From NCBI GenBank assembly GCA_001600615.1, contig BCKK01000002.1, forward strand, positions 1,704,809-1,768,808: 64,000 nt of DNA, given 5' to 3'. The notes beneath the pieces were generated by a model, which saw nothing but the letters and a program-made list of their open reading frames with translations, had not been told where the DNA came from and searched no databases. Origin of the DNA: Dioszegia crocea (lineage: Eukaryota; Basidiomycota; Tremellomycetes; Tremellales; Bulleribasidiaceae). Positions 33,179-46,400 of the stretch are shown here, in pieces (the first letter of the stretch is position 1; the number at the start of each line of letters is the position of its first letter). Both the position numbers and the translations under genes were made by a program.

Positions 33179-36100
33179 CTAAGCTCCCAACCCGCTTTTG
33201 GTGTTCTTGACGACCGCGACGATACTGTTTGTATTAGCGCGATTCCAGCTCCCACTAGTATGTGAGTGACCACTCACGGATTGGCCAATCCGCCATCCGA
33301 TCGACCGATCCGACCTCCTTCGGCCCAACTATCGATAGTTAGCTACCATTCTTGTCCTGCAGCGTCCATGCACTAAGCAAGGAATGGACTTACCCCATCA
33401 TGCTCAAGAGCTTGTGCCCCATGTTCTCCACACCGATCCTGTCCGCTCCCTCGCCGACCAGGTCACCCTCTTTCGCTCTGCCCGACGTCCCCCTATCACC
33501 TGGACCTTTCTTCTTGTCGCCCTTCCCTTTGCCCTTGACGGTAACGTATTTTGACCGTAGAGCCTTGTAGAATTGGCCGCCGGTGAATTGAGATGCCGAT
33601 ACGAGCTTCTCAAGTTGAGATTCGTCAACATAGAGACCGGTGCGGGAGGTCTTGATCATGACCCTAGTCTCGTTAGCTGGATGCAATGAAGACAGAAACT
33701 CTAGACTCACGTAAATCTCGCTTTCCCAGTTCCCCTAGACTTGCTCGTCATTCCGAAACACTCGGCGAGCATGTGCATTCTCTGCCGTCCTTCCTTCTCC
33801 ATCGGCTGCAGCTGCATGGTAGTCTGTCCAGGATCCCGCACGAAATCCCTGACCCTCTCGACCAGGACATCGAACTGGCCTACTCCTCCTTCCCCAGGCG
33901 CCGATGGAAGATTCATCATCTTTCTCATCTTGCCCACTCCCCTGATGTGCTGTGCACGCTCGTCGTCCGAGTCGATATCGAACATGTCGGCCACATGCGA
34001 AGCGGATGCCGGAATGAGATGGGCCAGGGCTGCCTGTTGTGCCTTCGAGGAGGCCTTTGACTTCTTCTTTGAAGTCTTGACAATGTCAATCTCAGCGACG
34101 AGACGCTCGAGCTCGCGCTGTTGCTTCTTCGCCGCCTTCTTCTGCCGGTCGGTTTCCCATTGTTCTTGAAGGGCTTCTGGGATACCCTGAGCCTTCTTCT
34201 TGCCCTTCTTGACTGGTTCTAGGGAGTCAGCAAAACAGCTCTATTAGGTAGATGGACGGATCATACCGGTTGGCAAATCCATCTCAAAGTCCCCATCTTC
34301 GATAGACTTGAACAAGGCCGCTTTGCCTTTACCCTTTGCGCCACCCCTCCCTCCGAGCCCAAATGACATAGTTGAAGGGCCACCACCGAGTGCTTCCTGA
34401 GAACTGGTTCAGCTGACGACCATATATTGAAACCTTGAAGACAGCACTCACCTCCATATTTCGGATGAACCACTCTCCTTCATCTTCGCTCGTCCAGGCG
34501 TTCTTTCCATTCATGACTCTCTCCTCGTCATCACTGTCCTCGCTATCGAAAGCCTCCATGATGGCCTGCAAGTCGCCCAGGACGGACGACTCGTCGCTGA
34601 TTTCATCGTCGGTCTCGCTCTCTCCATCCAGGATTTTCCCATCCTGACCTGCATCTTCGTCCTCATCCTCCCAATCACCTTCGACATCGTCCTCTGCCTC
34701 ATCCCCGACAGAAGCAGGGGCCGGAGGAAGTTCCCAATCCCTCGCCATTTTCTTCTTTTCTCGCGCTTTTCCCTTCTCCAACTTCTCTTCAGCTTTCCCT
34801 TTCGCCTTCACTGGAGCTGGGGCAGTATCCACCATCTTATTCTTCCCCTTGTCCTTGGACTTCAACTCTCCGTCCATCGCGTCATCGCCATCCTCCTCGC
34901 TGTCCGAGTCATCCTCGTGCTTCGCGCCCAGCAAAGTCCCCTCTAGGTAATCCCTGAGGATCTCCATATCCAGGTCTTTTCTTGATCCCATGTTCATCAT
35001 TGCCTCTTCATCTAAACCCTCCATCCGCAACAAACCTTTGGGCGGGCCATTGCTTCCCCACTCGATGTCGTCCTCGACACCGAAATCCTCCCTACGACCT
35101 GGAAGCTTCTTATCCGCACCTTTGGCATTCTTCTTCTTTTTCTTCTCCTTCTTGGCCGCCTTCTTCTCTTTCCGCGGAACGACAGGCTTAAGGGCGCGCG
35201 GGTCAACGAATCCTTGGATAGGCTGGTTTGAAGGCAGTGGTTGAGCGGGAGCTTTCGCTGGTCTCGGTGGTGCTGGAGGCGCGCGAGAGGGAGTCTGGAT
35301 AGTTCTAGAGGTAGACTGCGAGGAGGCAGGTAGCTCGACGTGGATCGGCTGAGGCTGCCTGAATTTCCTCGGGCGGAAGACGATTTCTTCATCATCTGAG
35401 GCAACCTTGCTCGTTGATGCAACGCCGCCGACAGGTGCGAAGAGATGGGATGTGTACAGAGTAGAGGCGGACTCAAAGAATGGCTGTTGAGGCGCAGTAT
35501 CGACGAACAGGCCAGGGATGGGAGTGTCGTCCACCTCTACCGCTGCAGATTTGGGCTCTGGTTCGGGCAAAGTCGGTTTTGACGCCTCGGGGAGGGCTGA
35601 AGCAGGTGGCCGATTGACCGGCTCCGGCACCTCATCCAGTAGGCTGTCAATCTCCTCGATGACCATGGCCTCGTCATGATCGACGACGTTATCGGTTCCG
35701 AGAGGGACTGACGTTGCGGCTTTGGCCTTTGAGAAAGCTTTCGAGGCTTTCTTGGGTGCCTTATTGGCGACCTTCCGTCCAGATGACCCGTTGATCTCAA
35801 TCTCGGTATCATTCCTGAGGTCGAGCATCTGTGGTGCCGAAGGATCTGACATGGGTACAGTCTCGACGGAGATGGCATTATCTGCCAAATCAGCTCGGAG
35901 CGCACGTGCTGGTTTTTTTAGAAGTTAATCGATGTCAGAAACAGTCAACTTACCTTTGTCCCGGGTGATGATGTCCACTTCACCATCCTTGAACAGCTCG
36001 CCAGCTTTGACGAAGATGGGCGCTCCACTTCGACCACCCCATAACACCTCACCTGTCCCGATCCCTCTTCCAACGGTCGACTCTGCCCGCATCGGCGTCC

Positions 36101-36672
36101 TCACACCTGACCCCGGTATTCCTCTGCCTCTCCCTTTACCGAATCCAACTCCAGTGACAGGCGTTCCATACCCTGATGGGCCGGGCGAGTCCTGCGAGTT
36201 CGCCCCAGAGCCCAGATGACTTGGACCAGGAGTGGAGAAGCCAAGTCCACCTCTTCCTCTTCCCCGAGGCGTGTAAGGTGTTCCTCCTCCGCCTCCTCCG
36301 CGACCACCTCTGCCTCTCCCTCGTCCGCCGGAAGCATAGGGCGTACCAGGCGTACCGACATTACCACCAAATGGAGCAACAGCGAAGCCTGATGATAAGC
36401 CCGGTCCAGTGATTCTCGTGATGGCTCAGAAGAGCGAGAAGCTCACCGTCCATCTTGGTATACTGCTGGCGGTTCACACTTGTATAATCGAACGGCACAG
36501 CTGAGTAGTCTGTCTTGAAGCTCTTGACGCCTCCCTGCCCACCCCCGCCACCACCCCCTCTCCCACCTCCACCGCCGCGTCCTCCGCCTCTTCCACCTCT
36601 CCCACCTCGCGGTGTAGAAGGCCCGCTCGCAGCTGGAGCGTTCAGAAAGTCATTGAATGGTTGACGCGCCAT
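33179..36672 (-). CDS. SQS1: Sqs1-type R3H / G-patch protein
   Basis: Predicted 1040 residues. Minus-strand exons: 36672-36447, 36388-35954, 35908-34452, 34396-34267, 34218-33711, 33663-33394, 33328-33278 and 33224-33179. The N-terminus is Gly/Arg rich (RGG-type repeats, GGRGGRGGGRGGGG). A long acidic and lysine-rich middle follows, then an R3H domain (FVRDPGQTTMQLQPMEKEGR, RMHMLAECFGMTSKSRG, ARFTVMIKTSRTG) and a C-terminal G-patch (GHKLLSMMGWAEGGRIG ... GGLANPIVAVVKNTKSGLGA). This combination defines Sqs1/Pfa1, which in yeast binds and stimulates the DEAH helicase Prp43 in splicing and ribosome assembly. The three 3'-most exons split the G-patch. It acts in the nucleus. Low-complexity acidic codons make the central exon long without stops. 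Confidence 0.9.
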
Positions 36673-36939
36673 TCTGATTGAGTCAGATATGGATACTCGG
36701 AGTGGCAAGCAGAAGCCAACTCTCCAATGTCGGATCGGTGATGGCGATATGGCGGTGGAGGCCAATTTCAGGGTGGCGAAGCGCTGAGTCGTCATGTCCG
36801 TGCGTTAAGAAAAGGCCGGAACCGAAGCGAGGGGTCGCCTCAAGCCTCCTCGAGCATGGGACAACCGTCTCCCCTGTGACAACTGCAGGACCGATAGGAT
36901 ACCTTGTCAGAATGCATAGTATAGCTACAAATATTCACA

Positions 36940-39304
36940 TCAAGCCTTTGTCGTGTCGATCTCGAGAATGTTCTGCAGACGTAAGCGAGGTACGACTATG
37001 TTCAGGGTGAATTGTAACGCACTTTGCCGCCCCTGATCTCATCAAGAGTTGGCATCAAGCCCAGTCGGATGAGCTCGCTTGCCTTTGCCACATAGGGGTC
37101 CATTCCCATCGAAGCAACGGCAGTGACCTTGCCGCCTTTCGCCTGGTAGGTGGCGAACTATTAGCGTCAGTAATGAATTCTGCCATAGCTGTGCCAGACG
37201 AAACCACTTGCCTTGAGCTCATCCACATTGCCATCCGTGTACGTATCGTCGAATCCACCGCCAGTGCCTACGTATCGCAAGCCCTTGCCGACTGAAGACC
37301 AGAAAATGGGGATTTTGTCGTACTTGACGAGGTCGCTGGGCTTCGCGATGTTGTGCGCTGCTTCGCGGCCCTGAATGCGTCAGCTTCCCGTCTATGTCGT
37401 CCTATTTCTGACTCACTTGCTGACCAGCAACATTCCAGTGCTCAACACGCCTCTGTTGGCCATCAGGAGCCTGAGCATAGTGCGCGATGTCTCCAACAGC
37501 GTAGACGTTCTTCTGTCCCTCGACGCGGAGGTACTCGTCCACCTTGATACCTCCATCCTTCTCGAGGCTGAATGACTCCTTCAGGAATTCAGTAGCAGGA
37601 GCGACACCTGTGCCCATGATGACCAAGTTGGCGGGAAGGTCGTCCTTGCCTTTCAGCGAGAGCGAGCCTACGGCAGAGCCGCCCGAAGATGGGTTGAGCG
37701 ATTTGATTTCTGCTTCCATGTGGAACTTAATTCCCGACTTCTTCATGTTCTGAGAAGTCAGCAATCGTCATGGCGATCTGGCGGCCGTTACGTACCTCCA
37801 TGATGGCCAGACCGATCTCCTTGCCCAGGATAGCCTCGAACGGAATCTTGTCCACGCCCACCATATTGACGCTCTTGGGCTCCTTCTTCAATACCGCCAT
37901 GGCCACTTCCATACCGATGAAGCTCGTGCCGATGATAACGACCTCACTGTCCTTGTTGATCATCTTGTTGATGTTCGCCGCATCACCGATATGGCGGAGC
38001 GTCACAACGTTCTCTAGGTCCTTGCCGTCAATGGGGATCTTCTTGGGCTTGGCGCCTGGCGCGAGAATCAAGTGGTCGTATGAGTATGATTCGCCGGATG
38101 AGGTGGTGACCTTCTGTGCCTTGGTGTCGACGCCAGTGACGGCCTGTGATGATCAGCTTGCAGTAGAGGATATGGAATGAGATCAATTTACGGTTCCAGA
38201 GTGGAAGTCTACTCCAAAGTCGTTCTTCAAGACATCGGGAGTGCGGAACTGCAGCTTCTCGACATCATCCAAGAGCGCCTTGGAGAGCTTCGTTCTGAAT
38301 GCATCAGCGCAGCTCAGTCACATCAGTGTGATACCTTACCGGTCGATGGGCGCGTACTTCTCCTCGGACAGGACCACGATCTTTCCGCTAAAGTCGTTCT
38401 GTGATGTCAGCTCGGCGACCATGATGATGACGCTGTGCCTCCGAACAGCGAGGCTCAAGAAGCCTCTATGCACCAAACTCACCATTCTCAAACTCTCGAC
38501 AGCGTGCAGTCCTCCACTGCCTCCTCCAACAATGACGACCGTCTCTTCCTTGCCCCCCTTCTGAGCCACCTCCTTCTTCTGAGTATACTTGGTCGAAGCT
38601 ACAACCTTGCCGACCTTTGACTTGACCTCCTTCTCGCTGGCAGACACGAAGATCTTACCATCCTTCTCTTCGGCCTTGAAAGACCAGAGGGAGTCGAGTC
38701 CTGGTGAGTCTTCAATGTCGCCATTCTTGACATTGAAGCATGCTGAACATATCAGTTACAACCAAAAATCGGGATCATAAAGCTCACCTCCGTGCCAAGG
38801 ACAGACGACACGTCCGTCGTGCGAAAGCACACCCTCTGTTGATCAGCGCCTGCTTCTCGCGCACGTGCCCTCAAACTCACTCTCCAAAGGTGCACCGTAC
38901 TGCATGATCAGTCAACATTCCGGGTGGTCACAGAGATACGGCTTACATGAGTACAGTATGCAGATGTAGCGTACTTGATAATCAGCTGGTGCCCACACTC
39001 AACACGCGAAGGAGGCCCGACTTACGACTTGTCCTTGCAATTTGGAGACAAGGATCTTGGAGCCATCAAAGTCGACAGCTTTGCTATCGAGCGTCAGACC
39101 AGATCCTCAACATACTCCGCTCAGAACCTCGACCACCACTCACTGTTGGCCATCTTTGAGTTCACTAGCCTCCATGACCGGGAGGGTCTTGATATCAGAC
39201 TGAGTCGCCATTGTTCGTGATGATGCGGGGCCTAGCTGAAATCGGGGCCGGAGAGCAAATTTCGATCTGCTGTATGTACGCGGTGCGATGAGACGACTGA
39301 GCAT
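36940..39304 (-). CDS. Rieske-type AIF family FAD oxidoreductase (AIFM3-like)
   Basis: Predicted 580 residues from 13 exons (39304-39144, 39083-39026, 38973-38947, 38899-38881, 38835-38788, 38742-38483, 38398-38340, 38294-38192, 38143-37796, 37749-37417, 37370-37212, 37157-37023, 36972-36940). The N-terminal Rieske [2Fe-2S] domain has both ligand pairs: CTHYGAPLE and CPWHGACF. The pyridine-nucleotide oxidoreductase follows with FAD motif VVIVGGGSGGLHAVESLR, NAD motif VVIIGTSFIGMEVA and NVYAVGDIAHY. Starting at 39304 adds a basic, Ser-rich presequence (MLSRLIAPRTYSRSKFALR) that looks mitochondrial; ATG 39211 (MATQSD) is a second in-frame start. The intron 37158-37211 uses a GC donor (gcaagt). 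Family role: NADH-linked electron transfer at mitochondria, with AIF-like roles suggested for animal members. Confidence 0.9.
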
Positions 39305-41187
39305 ATGCTGCTCGGTGCGACTGGATGTATGTATGCAGTGATGATGGTCAAGGTATGCCAGATCGATGATGGATGGACGGCCTCCACCATACACAACGAC
39401 CAATCAGAATGCCGCAATTACCCATGACGTCAAGTCCTTACCTCACTCTGCGCGCTTGCGCTTCTGCGCGTCTGGCATTCTCTGGCATTGTGGCGGACTT
39501 GCGACCTTGGACATCTTTTGTACTTCAATTGATCGATTGAGGGTGTTGCTGTGGTCCTGAAGGGTCGATAAAGCATTAGTCACCTGTGTGCATGATGACA
39601 AGATTGTGCGAGATGGACAGTCTGATCCGGTCGTCTAGTCAATTACCATTGCCTGGTGTCACCCGGTGAGTTCAGCAGATCTCGAACTGGTGAGATTTGA
39701 GCCAATCAGGCTGGGCCTGTGACTTGTGACTATACCAGACTTTGGACTGTGTGGGATAATGGCCAGCGTTGCCTTATTGAGGTCAGAAAGGGGGAACCTG
39801 ACAGTCATGTGTCCGCGCAATCAACCAGGCTTGTGGAGTACTCCAGTGCCTGCTTGGGAGTTCCGATGAAAATGAGGGCTATACCCTCATTCACGCACAG
39901 ATACCCAGGTACAAGTATGCCTCTCGGTTTTGCCTATTGAACCGGGGTATGATCTGACCGCAGAATCCGCGCTTGCCTCCAAGCCACACTGTCACGATTT
40001 GAAATTCTTGCCCGAGGGCATAGAAGTCACCATCAGTCCCCACTGTTCGACACCCACAGAGGGGCCAGTGAAGTGAGCTTCGGCTTTGCGCCTCAGTATG
40101 AGACCATTTGCACCTTCCCCACAGATTTACAGGCCACGCTGCCAAGCTCAGCTCACGCACTGGATCGGGCGAATGGTGATCGCCCACAACATGACGACGA
40201 GTACTGGAAACTGGAACTGCGACTTTACAAAGGGAGATGGAGGGTTGACGCTGTCTGGGTCACTACTTGGTAGCATCAAAGTCTCCGCTCCGCTCTCAAG
40301 TTCGCCGACATCAGGCACTAGATTCATCACGCCGCGTTCACGTCCATGGTCCGTGATGACTTTAAGCTTCTTGCGCTCTACGGGGTACTCTCCCGGCTGT
40401 TGTTTGCATGTCAGCGCCCAGAAATCATGTGGAGCTGAAGGTATGCGTGATGTGACCCGCCTCCAGCATGGAACTGCCAGGTCACAGGTGCGCATGGACT
40501 AAGGCCGGACCTCACCGAAGTGTTTCACCTCCCGCCACACCGAGTGCCACTAACGTAATTTGCCACTCACCATGTTTCATGTTGGCCAGGTCCAGATTGA
40601 TCCCGAGCACCGAGGATCTGGTAACACCACAGGCTGAGACTGTGATGAGGTGAGCATGAGGCTGCATGAGGGGGTGAATCACCGTTCTTCATGGAGGCCT
40701 ATGGAGGCCCATCGGAGGGTCATGGCGACAGCGTAATCTCCATGGGACTGTCAGCCACTTTTCTATGTCACCGATCGCCCTGTTTCACTTTGGGAAACAT
40801 CCGAGATCTGCATTACGGGATCTTGCCCCTTGCGGCCCATCGGAACGACCTTTTCGACGTTTGCCCCGAACGCCTTCAACCTCCTTATGCATTCGCCCTC
40901 TGCTCTCCCCGTATTACCGAATGCTCCTTCTAAGACCGTTACGAGCGCCAGCAGACGGTCCATTCTGACACCGTAAGCAAGTGCGCGGCTGCAGATGCAT
41001 GCGGTATTGGCGCGATGATGTTCCCGGCGGTGAAAACCTGCCCAACCTGTTTATATGCTATGCTCTGTATTTTATAGGTGGCCAACGATCTCTTCATCAG
41101 CATCCACTCACTAGGCTCGTCAATATCACGGCAAAGTCAGATACCTTGCACTTCGGAATCTAGTCGCGCCCACAATCGACAAGCGCC
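39305..41187. other. Intergenic, 1.9 kb
   Basis: Divergent spacer between the AIF-like gene (minus) and the DUF6534-type gene (plus). I see no gene, tRNA or clear repeat. The part near 39305-39420 must hold the AIF-like promoter and 5' UTR. Confidence 0.45.
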
Positions 41188-43242
41188 ATGTCGACCATTT
41201 ACCCGCCCGTTCCGCCCAACCTGTCGCTCGTCCAGCGCTTGCAGCTCCAGGAATACATCTATCCCCTCACTGAGGCGATCATATTTGACACAGTAAGTTT
41301 GGCACCGAGTGATGGAGCTGCAGAAGCTGACATGCTGTAGTGGGGCGCTGTTGTGCTCGGGGCGATGTTTGCCTGTCTCCTGCAGGGTTATGTTTTTGTA
41401 AGCTGCCCATCCACTCCGTATTCCGCATCGAGCCGCGCTGATCTGCAGTCAATGGCCACTTGGTATTTCCGGCAGTACGCCAGCAAAGATCACTGGGTAA
41501 TACGCAGTACTGTAGGTCCCCGTTTGCGCGAAATTTGTATAAACTCCAGCTGACATCTTCACAGATAGTAGTAAGTCGCAAGACTGGAGTTTCACAAAGG
41601 GACGGTTCTGACTTGACAGCTCATACTCATGACGACCACCACCGAGACCTGCTTGGTAATGTCGAAAAGCATCAAACAGACCCTTCGACACCCCCTGGAT
41701 CTACTATACGTGAGTCATTCCGCGCTCAGCCAGCATAGCTACTACCTTGACACCTCTGGAGAATCGCTGACAGACAGGTCATAAATCTTGCCTCCAGACC
41801 AGATGAATGGCTACTTGCGCCCATAGCAAGCATCAGCATCAGCATATGTCAAGCGTTCCTTTGTTGGCGGTGTCTGCGATTCGCGCGTGCGATGCAGAAT
41901 GCCTATGCCCGTTGGGTAAGACCCACGACGTTGGCGCTGGCAGCAGTGATGATCTTGTTGTTTGCTTGTTCTTTTGTCGGGATCATCATGCTACCTATTC
42001 GTCTCTCGGTGAGTTCTCCCTGCTTGGCGAATCGAGACTGCGAACACCCACTGATGCTCCGTAGCAAGCTACCAATCTGTATGTTCATGATGTCTCGCCG
42101 GATTGTGTCTCGCCGGATTGTGTCTCGCCGGATTGTGTCTCGCCGGAGTAAAGGTTTAATGCTGACATCGCACCAGTATCGAAGCTTTGTTACCTTCGGC
42201 GTCACCCGCTCAATTGAGTTTCTGGTTCTACTACACCTTCACCATCTTCGTTGTGCGTAGCTTTTCTGGATCGCTTGAACCTCGCTGATCGGTCCTTAGA
42301 TTCTTGATATTGTCATCGTCGTCGCCACGACAATACAACATCGAGCTGCTCGCGTGAGTCTTTCAGGAATCTAGATGAGACCACCCGCTGATCCACCCAG
42401 ACTGGCTTTGTGGAATCCAATACCATCCTCGATGTCATTGTGAATTTGACGCTTCGAAATGGCGCAGTCATCCTCGCCGCGCAGACTGCCCAACTTGTCC
42501 TGTTCCACACCAGGTACGTCTGCTCCGCTTACACCGACAAGGGACTGCATACTGACAAGACAGCTCCAGCTCCGCATGGCTCCTATTCCCTCATGCCTTC
42601 TTATCCCGGATATACGCCATCACGGTCCTCACAACTCTCATTCTCCCCCGCACGGCCCAGCGCGAGTACCGTCAACGACAAGCAGACCAGGAAGAGGCCA
42701 TGCACAAAGACGGTACGATCATGCACAACCGTCCTACTGCTTCGGGCTTAGGCGCCGTTCGATCTAGCATGAGCGGTAGTCAAGATCCCTCATCGGCTTC
42801 AACGCGATGTACGGCATGCGGAAGTTGCAGTCTGGCGCAATTTGGCAGTAAAGGGAAGATGGGATACGGTACGCCTCGGCTTGGATATAGGAGCGCAGGG
42901 AGCACAAATATTGCTGGATCAACAATCGGAGTTGGGGAGTTGGGAGTGACGATACATCCTACAGAGAAAGTGTTTGCGGAGACTGAAGGACCGGTCAGTT
43001 TCGTTGCTGCGCTCTTTGGCTTGAATGAGGAGAGGAGCGAGGGCAAGGGCTCGCCTGAGATCGGGGTGGATACGATTGGGTCAGGCGGGTGGGCGATTGG
43101 ACCAGATATGGATTTGGGCGCAGAGTGGGATGAGAAGGCCGAGGAGGGGACTCTCGACTCGAGGGATGAGAAGGTGGACATTCCGGTAGAGCAGACTGCG
43201 GGGGTTCTTCCTGTTCTGAAGAGTACCTCGCCTCGTTTGTAG
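41188..43242 (+). CDS. Seven-helix membrane protein of the DUF6534 type
   Basis: Predicted 490 residues from 11 exons (41188-41292, 41341-41397, 41449-41496, 41565-41570, 41620-41709, 41778-42008, 42065-42078, 42177-42252, 42300-42353, 42401-42513, 42564-43242). Seven hydrophobic segments are evident, for example WGAVVLGAMFACLLQGYVF, LALAAVMILLFACSFVGIIM and FWFYYTFTIFVILDIVIVV. The last block reads FVESNTILDVIVNLTLRNG, then FLSRIYAITVLTTLIL, matching the pattern of the basidiomycete DUF6534 domain (TDSILxxLIxYTxxTG ... SKLYxNSLLATLN). A 175-residue soluble tail follows, rich in Gly, Ser and acidic residues. Exon 4 would be only 6 nt; if it is skipped the frame is kept. Function of this expanded basidiomycete family is unknown. 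Confidence 0.78.
42091..42147 (+). repeat. 15-bp tandem repeat (about 3.8 copies) inside an intron
   Basis: The unit tgtctcgccggattg is repeated exactly at 42091-42105, 42106-42120 and 42121-42135, with a partial copy at 42136-42147. The array lies in the intron 42079-42176 of the seven-helix gene and accounts for that intron's extra length (98 nt against the usual 45-60). Confidence 0.95.
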
Positions 43243-43418
43243 TAGCTCCTTTGGACAATCAGGGTTTTGGGATTCCTCGTTGTTATTACTTAGCATGTAA
43301 TGTATAGTCATGTTATCCATCCATCTGCATCCCGGTTGATCGTATACACGAATGCCGCACACGACGGAGCGCTTGCATTTAGATACAGATACGTGCTGCT
43401 GACACAATGTCGAGCCCT

Positions 43419-46400
43419 CTACTCTACATACACCCATCTTGCTCCCTCCCGCCTCTGCTTAATCTTGACAGCGGGCAAATCCACACCCAACGCCCGAAGA
43501 TTAGGGACAACCCCTACCTCCCTCTCCACGCCCCTCAGCCTTTCCTCTACCCTCATACCCGCCACCCCTTCCATCTCTGTCGGCCGAGTCACAGCACACA
43601 GACTCCTTCCTAGACTCCAGATCCATCCCGCATTAACCTTAGTCACGCCCCGCATCCAGTCTTTTCCAGTACGGTGTAATTCAGTATAGACGATGAAGTC
43701 CGGCGGGGCGCGGTGGAAGAGTGCAGAAGAAGGGTGGATATAGGCAATATCGGTCGTGGTGGTCGATAGGCGGTATGGCACATTCCGACTCGATAGGTAT
43801 GTCTGAGGTTTCTTTTCTGCTACATCGGCTCGGACGGCGATTTGGTCAATGAATGCCGAGGTCAGGATCTGACGAATGACTTTGAGCTATATTTGTCAGT
43901 GATTGTTTGTAATCCGACACCGTCAAGACTTACCTGGGTTTCAGATGGAGGCTTTAATTTCTCCCCTGTACCTTTTGGCAAACCCGATATACCGCCAATC
44001 TGGCCTCGAAGCTGCTGGATCTCTTGCATCGCCTTGAGACGCAGGAAGTTCTTCTGGCAGAATGAAGACGTGGGATCGTACTCAAAGGCACCAACAGCCG
44101 AGAGCAGCTTGAAGACGTCTGACGCCGCATTGCCGAGGGATAGGAAAGCCTAGACTGATCAGCGCCCATCTACCGCAAGACAGAGGAGAACATACAGATT
44201 GAGCCTTGAAATACCTCTTTCTCGCTTCTTTCCGCTCTTCTCTCTTCCGCGCATCCTCTCCCGTGAGATATTGCAATCCATCCGCATCCTCATCCTCCGC
44301 CTCAATAGCCGACTCATGCACAAACGGATCACCCACACTCATACCCGCCACAACGGCGACGATATACGGCATAGCGCCATGCTGATTCCCGATCGCCAGC
44401 ATCTTTGCAAATCGGGGCGAAACGGGATATTCGGCCATCTGTTTCCCCAACGGGGTAATTTGGCCGCCGACAGCTCCGTCCACCTGCGCCCCGCCGACCA
44501 AAGTCGTATTTGACGGACTTGACAGTGCACCAAGGGTCTGCAAGAGGATTTCGGCTTTTCGCAACGAGTGACGATCAGGCGGAGTTGGGAAAGGGAAATT
44601 CACAACTTGATCGATCCCCATTGATTTCATTTGTAGGACGACACCTTCAATTGGCATCCGGAGAATTTCGGGTGTGCCGAATGCTGGTAGTTGGTCCTCG
44701 TACAATGCGCTCGAATAGAGTCGGTAGCAGTGACCTGGACCCGTTCGACCTGCTCGTCCCGCCCGTTGGTTGGCGGAAGCCTTTGATACCCACTGAACCT
44801 TGAATGACTGGACGCCCGAATGGGTATCGAATGTCCTTTCTTTGGCACGTCCGCTGTCGACCACATAGCGGATACCAGGAATGGTGAGCGAGGTCTCAGC
44901 AACGTTGGTAGAGATAATCACGAGGCGATGATTTGTAGGTGGAGGTTGAAAGACCTTGAGTTGCTGGTCGTTGGAGAGGAGGGAGTATAAGGGGAGTATG
45001 TGCATCGGGGCTGAAGTGTCAGCCAAACGTTCGCCGATACGAAGGGCATGGGAGAACTTACTGTCGGATAATTCATTCAGACCAAGCTCATCATCATCCT
45101 CGTCGTCCGTATCCAGAGCTTCAGGATCGCTGACGCCATCCGCATCCCCATCATCGACATCAGCGGCGAGATCGTTGTCCTGCCCAAACTCCACATCTTC
45201 CGCTTCACGATCTACAGGGATCAGCTCTACCCATTGCCCGACCACATGACATACCTTCTGGCGCGATTTCAGCATTGATAGGAGCCGCATACTCTTCCTT
45301 GACGACTCTGCCCCCGCTCTTTCCTCCCCCACGCCCTCTACCGCCCTTCCCTCCCCTTCCTCCTCCGCCCACCGGTCGGTCCTTCCCATACTTCTGCTCT
45401 AGCTTCCTACACAGCCCCATAATCTCCGCTTGTCCCGTCATGAATACCAATATCCCACCCACGGGCAGCCTCGCGTGAATCTTGCACACCTTCCGATATG
45501 CCTCGTCGACGTAGTCGGCCGTGGTCCGGCGTGAGAAGTGGATAGTGACGGGATGTTGACGAGCGGAGATGTGGATGATGGGTGGGGAAACAGGGAAGAG
45601 GGTTTTGTTGGAGGTGAAATCCGTCAGGCGGAGGGTAGCAGACATGATGATGATACGAAGTGGGCGGATGGCTGGAGAGGATGTTGAAGTGGTCGGGAGA
45701 TCTTTGGTCTCTCTCCATTTCTTCTCTCGCAGTTTAGCGACTCGCGAGAGCACACCAATGAGGACATCGGTATTGACCCCTCGCTCGTGTGCCTCATCGA
45801 CGACGACAACGCTGTACCGACTAAGCAGGAAGTCAGATGACAATTCTCGCAAGAGCACACCGTCCGTCATGAATTTGATGGCGGTTTCGGGTGATGTAGT
45901 GGACGAGTATCGGATTTGGTGAGCGACTACACCGGAGCTTGTTGATAGGTTGAGCTCAGATTTGACACGGGCAGCTAGAGAGACAGCTGCGACTCGCCGT
46001 GGCTGAGTGACTGCTATCATGCCCGGATTATCTATCAGATCAGCTGGTAATTTCGCGCTGTAGCAAAGGATCAGCTCACCTGAACCTGCGAATCCGAAAC
46101 CAGCCTCATATAACATTTGAGGTACCTGTGTTGTCTTGCCTGACCCCGTCTCACCGCAAATGACCACCACGGCGTTCATCCGGATAGCCTCAATGATGTT
46201 TTGCTCCTCCGCCAGGATGGGCAAGTCAAGTCGCGATTCGGATACAGACGGTCGACGAGTGATCGTAGGGCGGGCCCGTCTAGAGCTTTCGGTATGAACG
46301 GTTGTGGACTGGTCGAGAAGGGTCTCGGTGGGGATGATGAAGTCCTCGCCGAGAGGTCCTACGAGTGGACCCGGCGGGGGTTTCGGTCGTGATTTCGAAG

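Noticed and set aside
39618..39700. Possible tRNA-like sequence (ggtcgtctagtcaa with a tgtcac loop-like segment)
   Set aside because: Anticodon stem has mismatches and there is no B box resembling GGTTCGANTCC, so it does not fold as a tRNA.
42091..42147. CRISPR-like array
   Set aside because: Copies are directly adjacent with no spacers; it is a short minisatellite in a eukaryotic intron.
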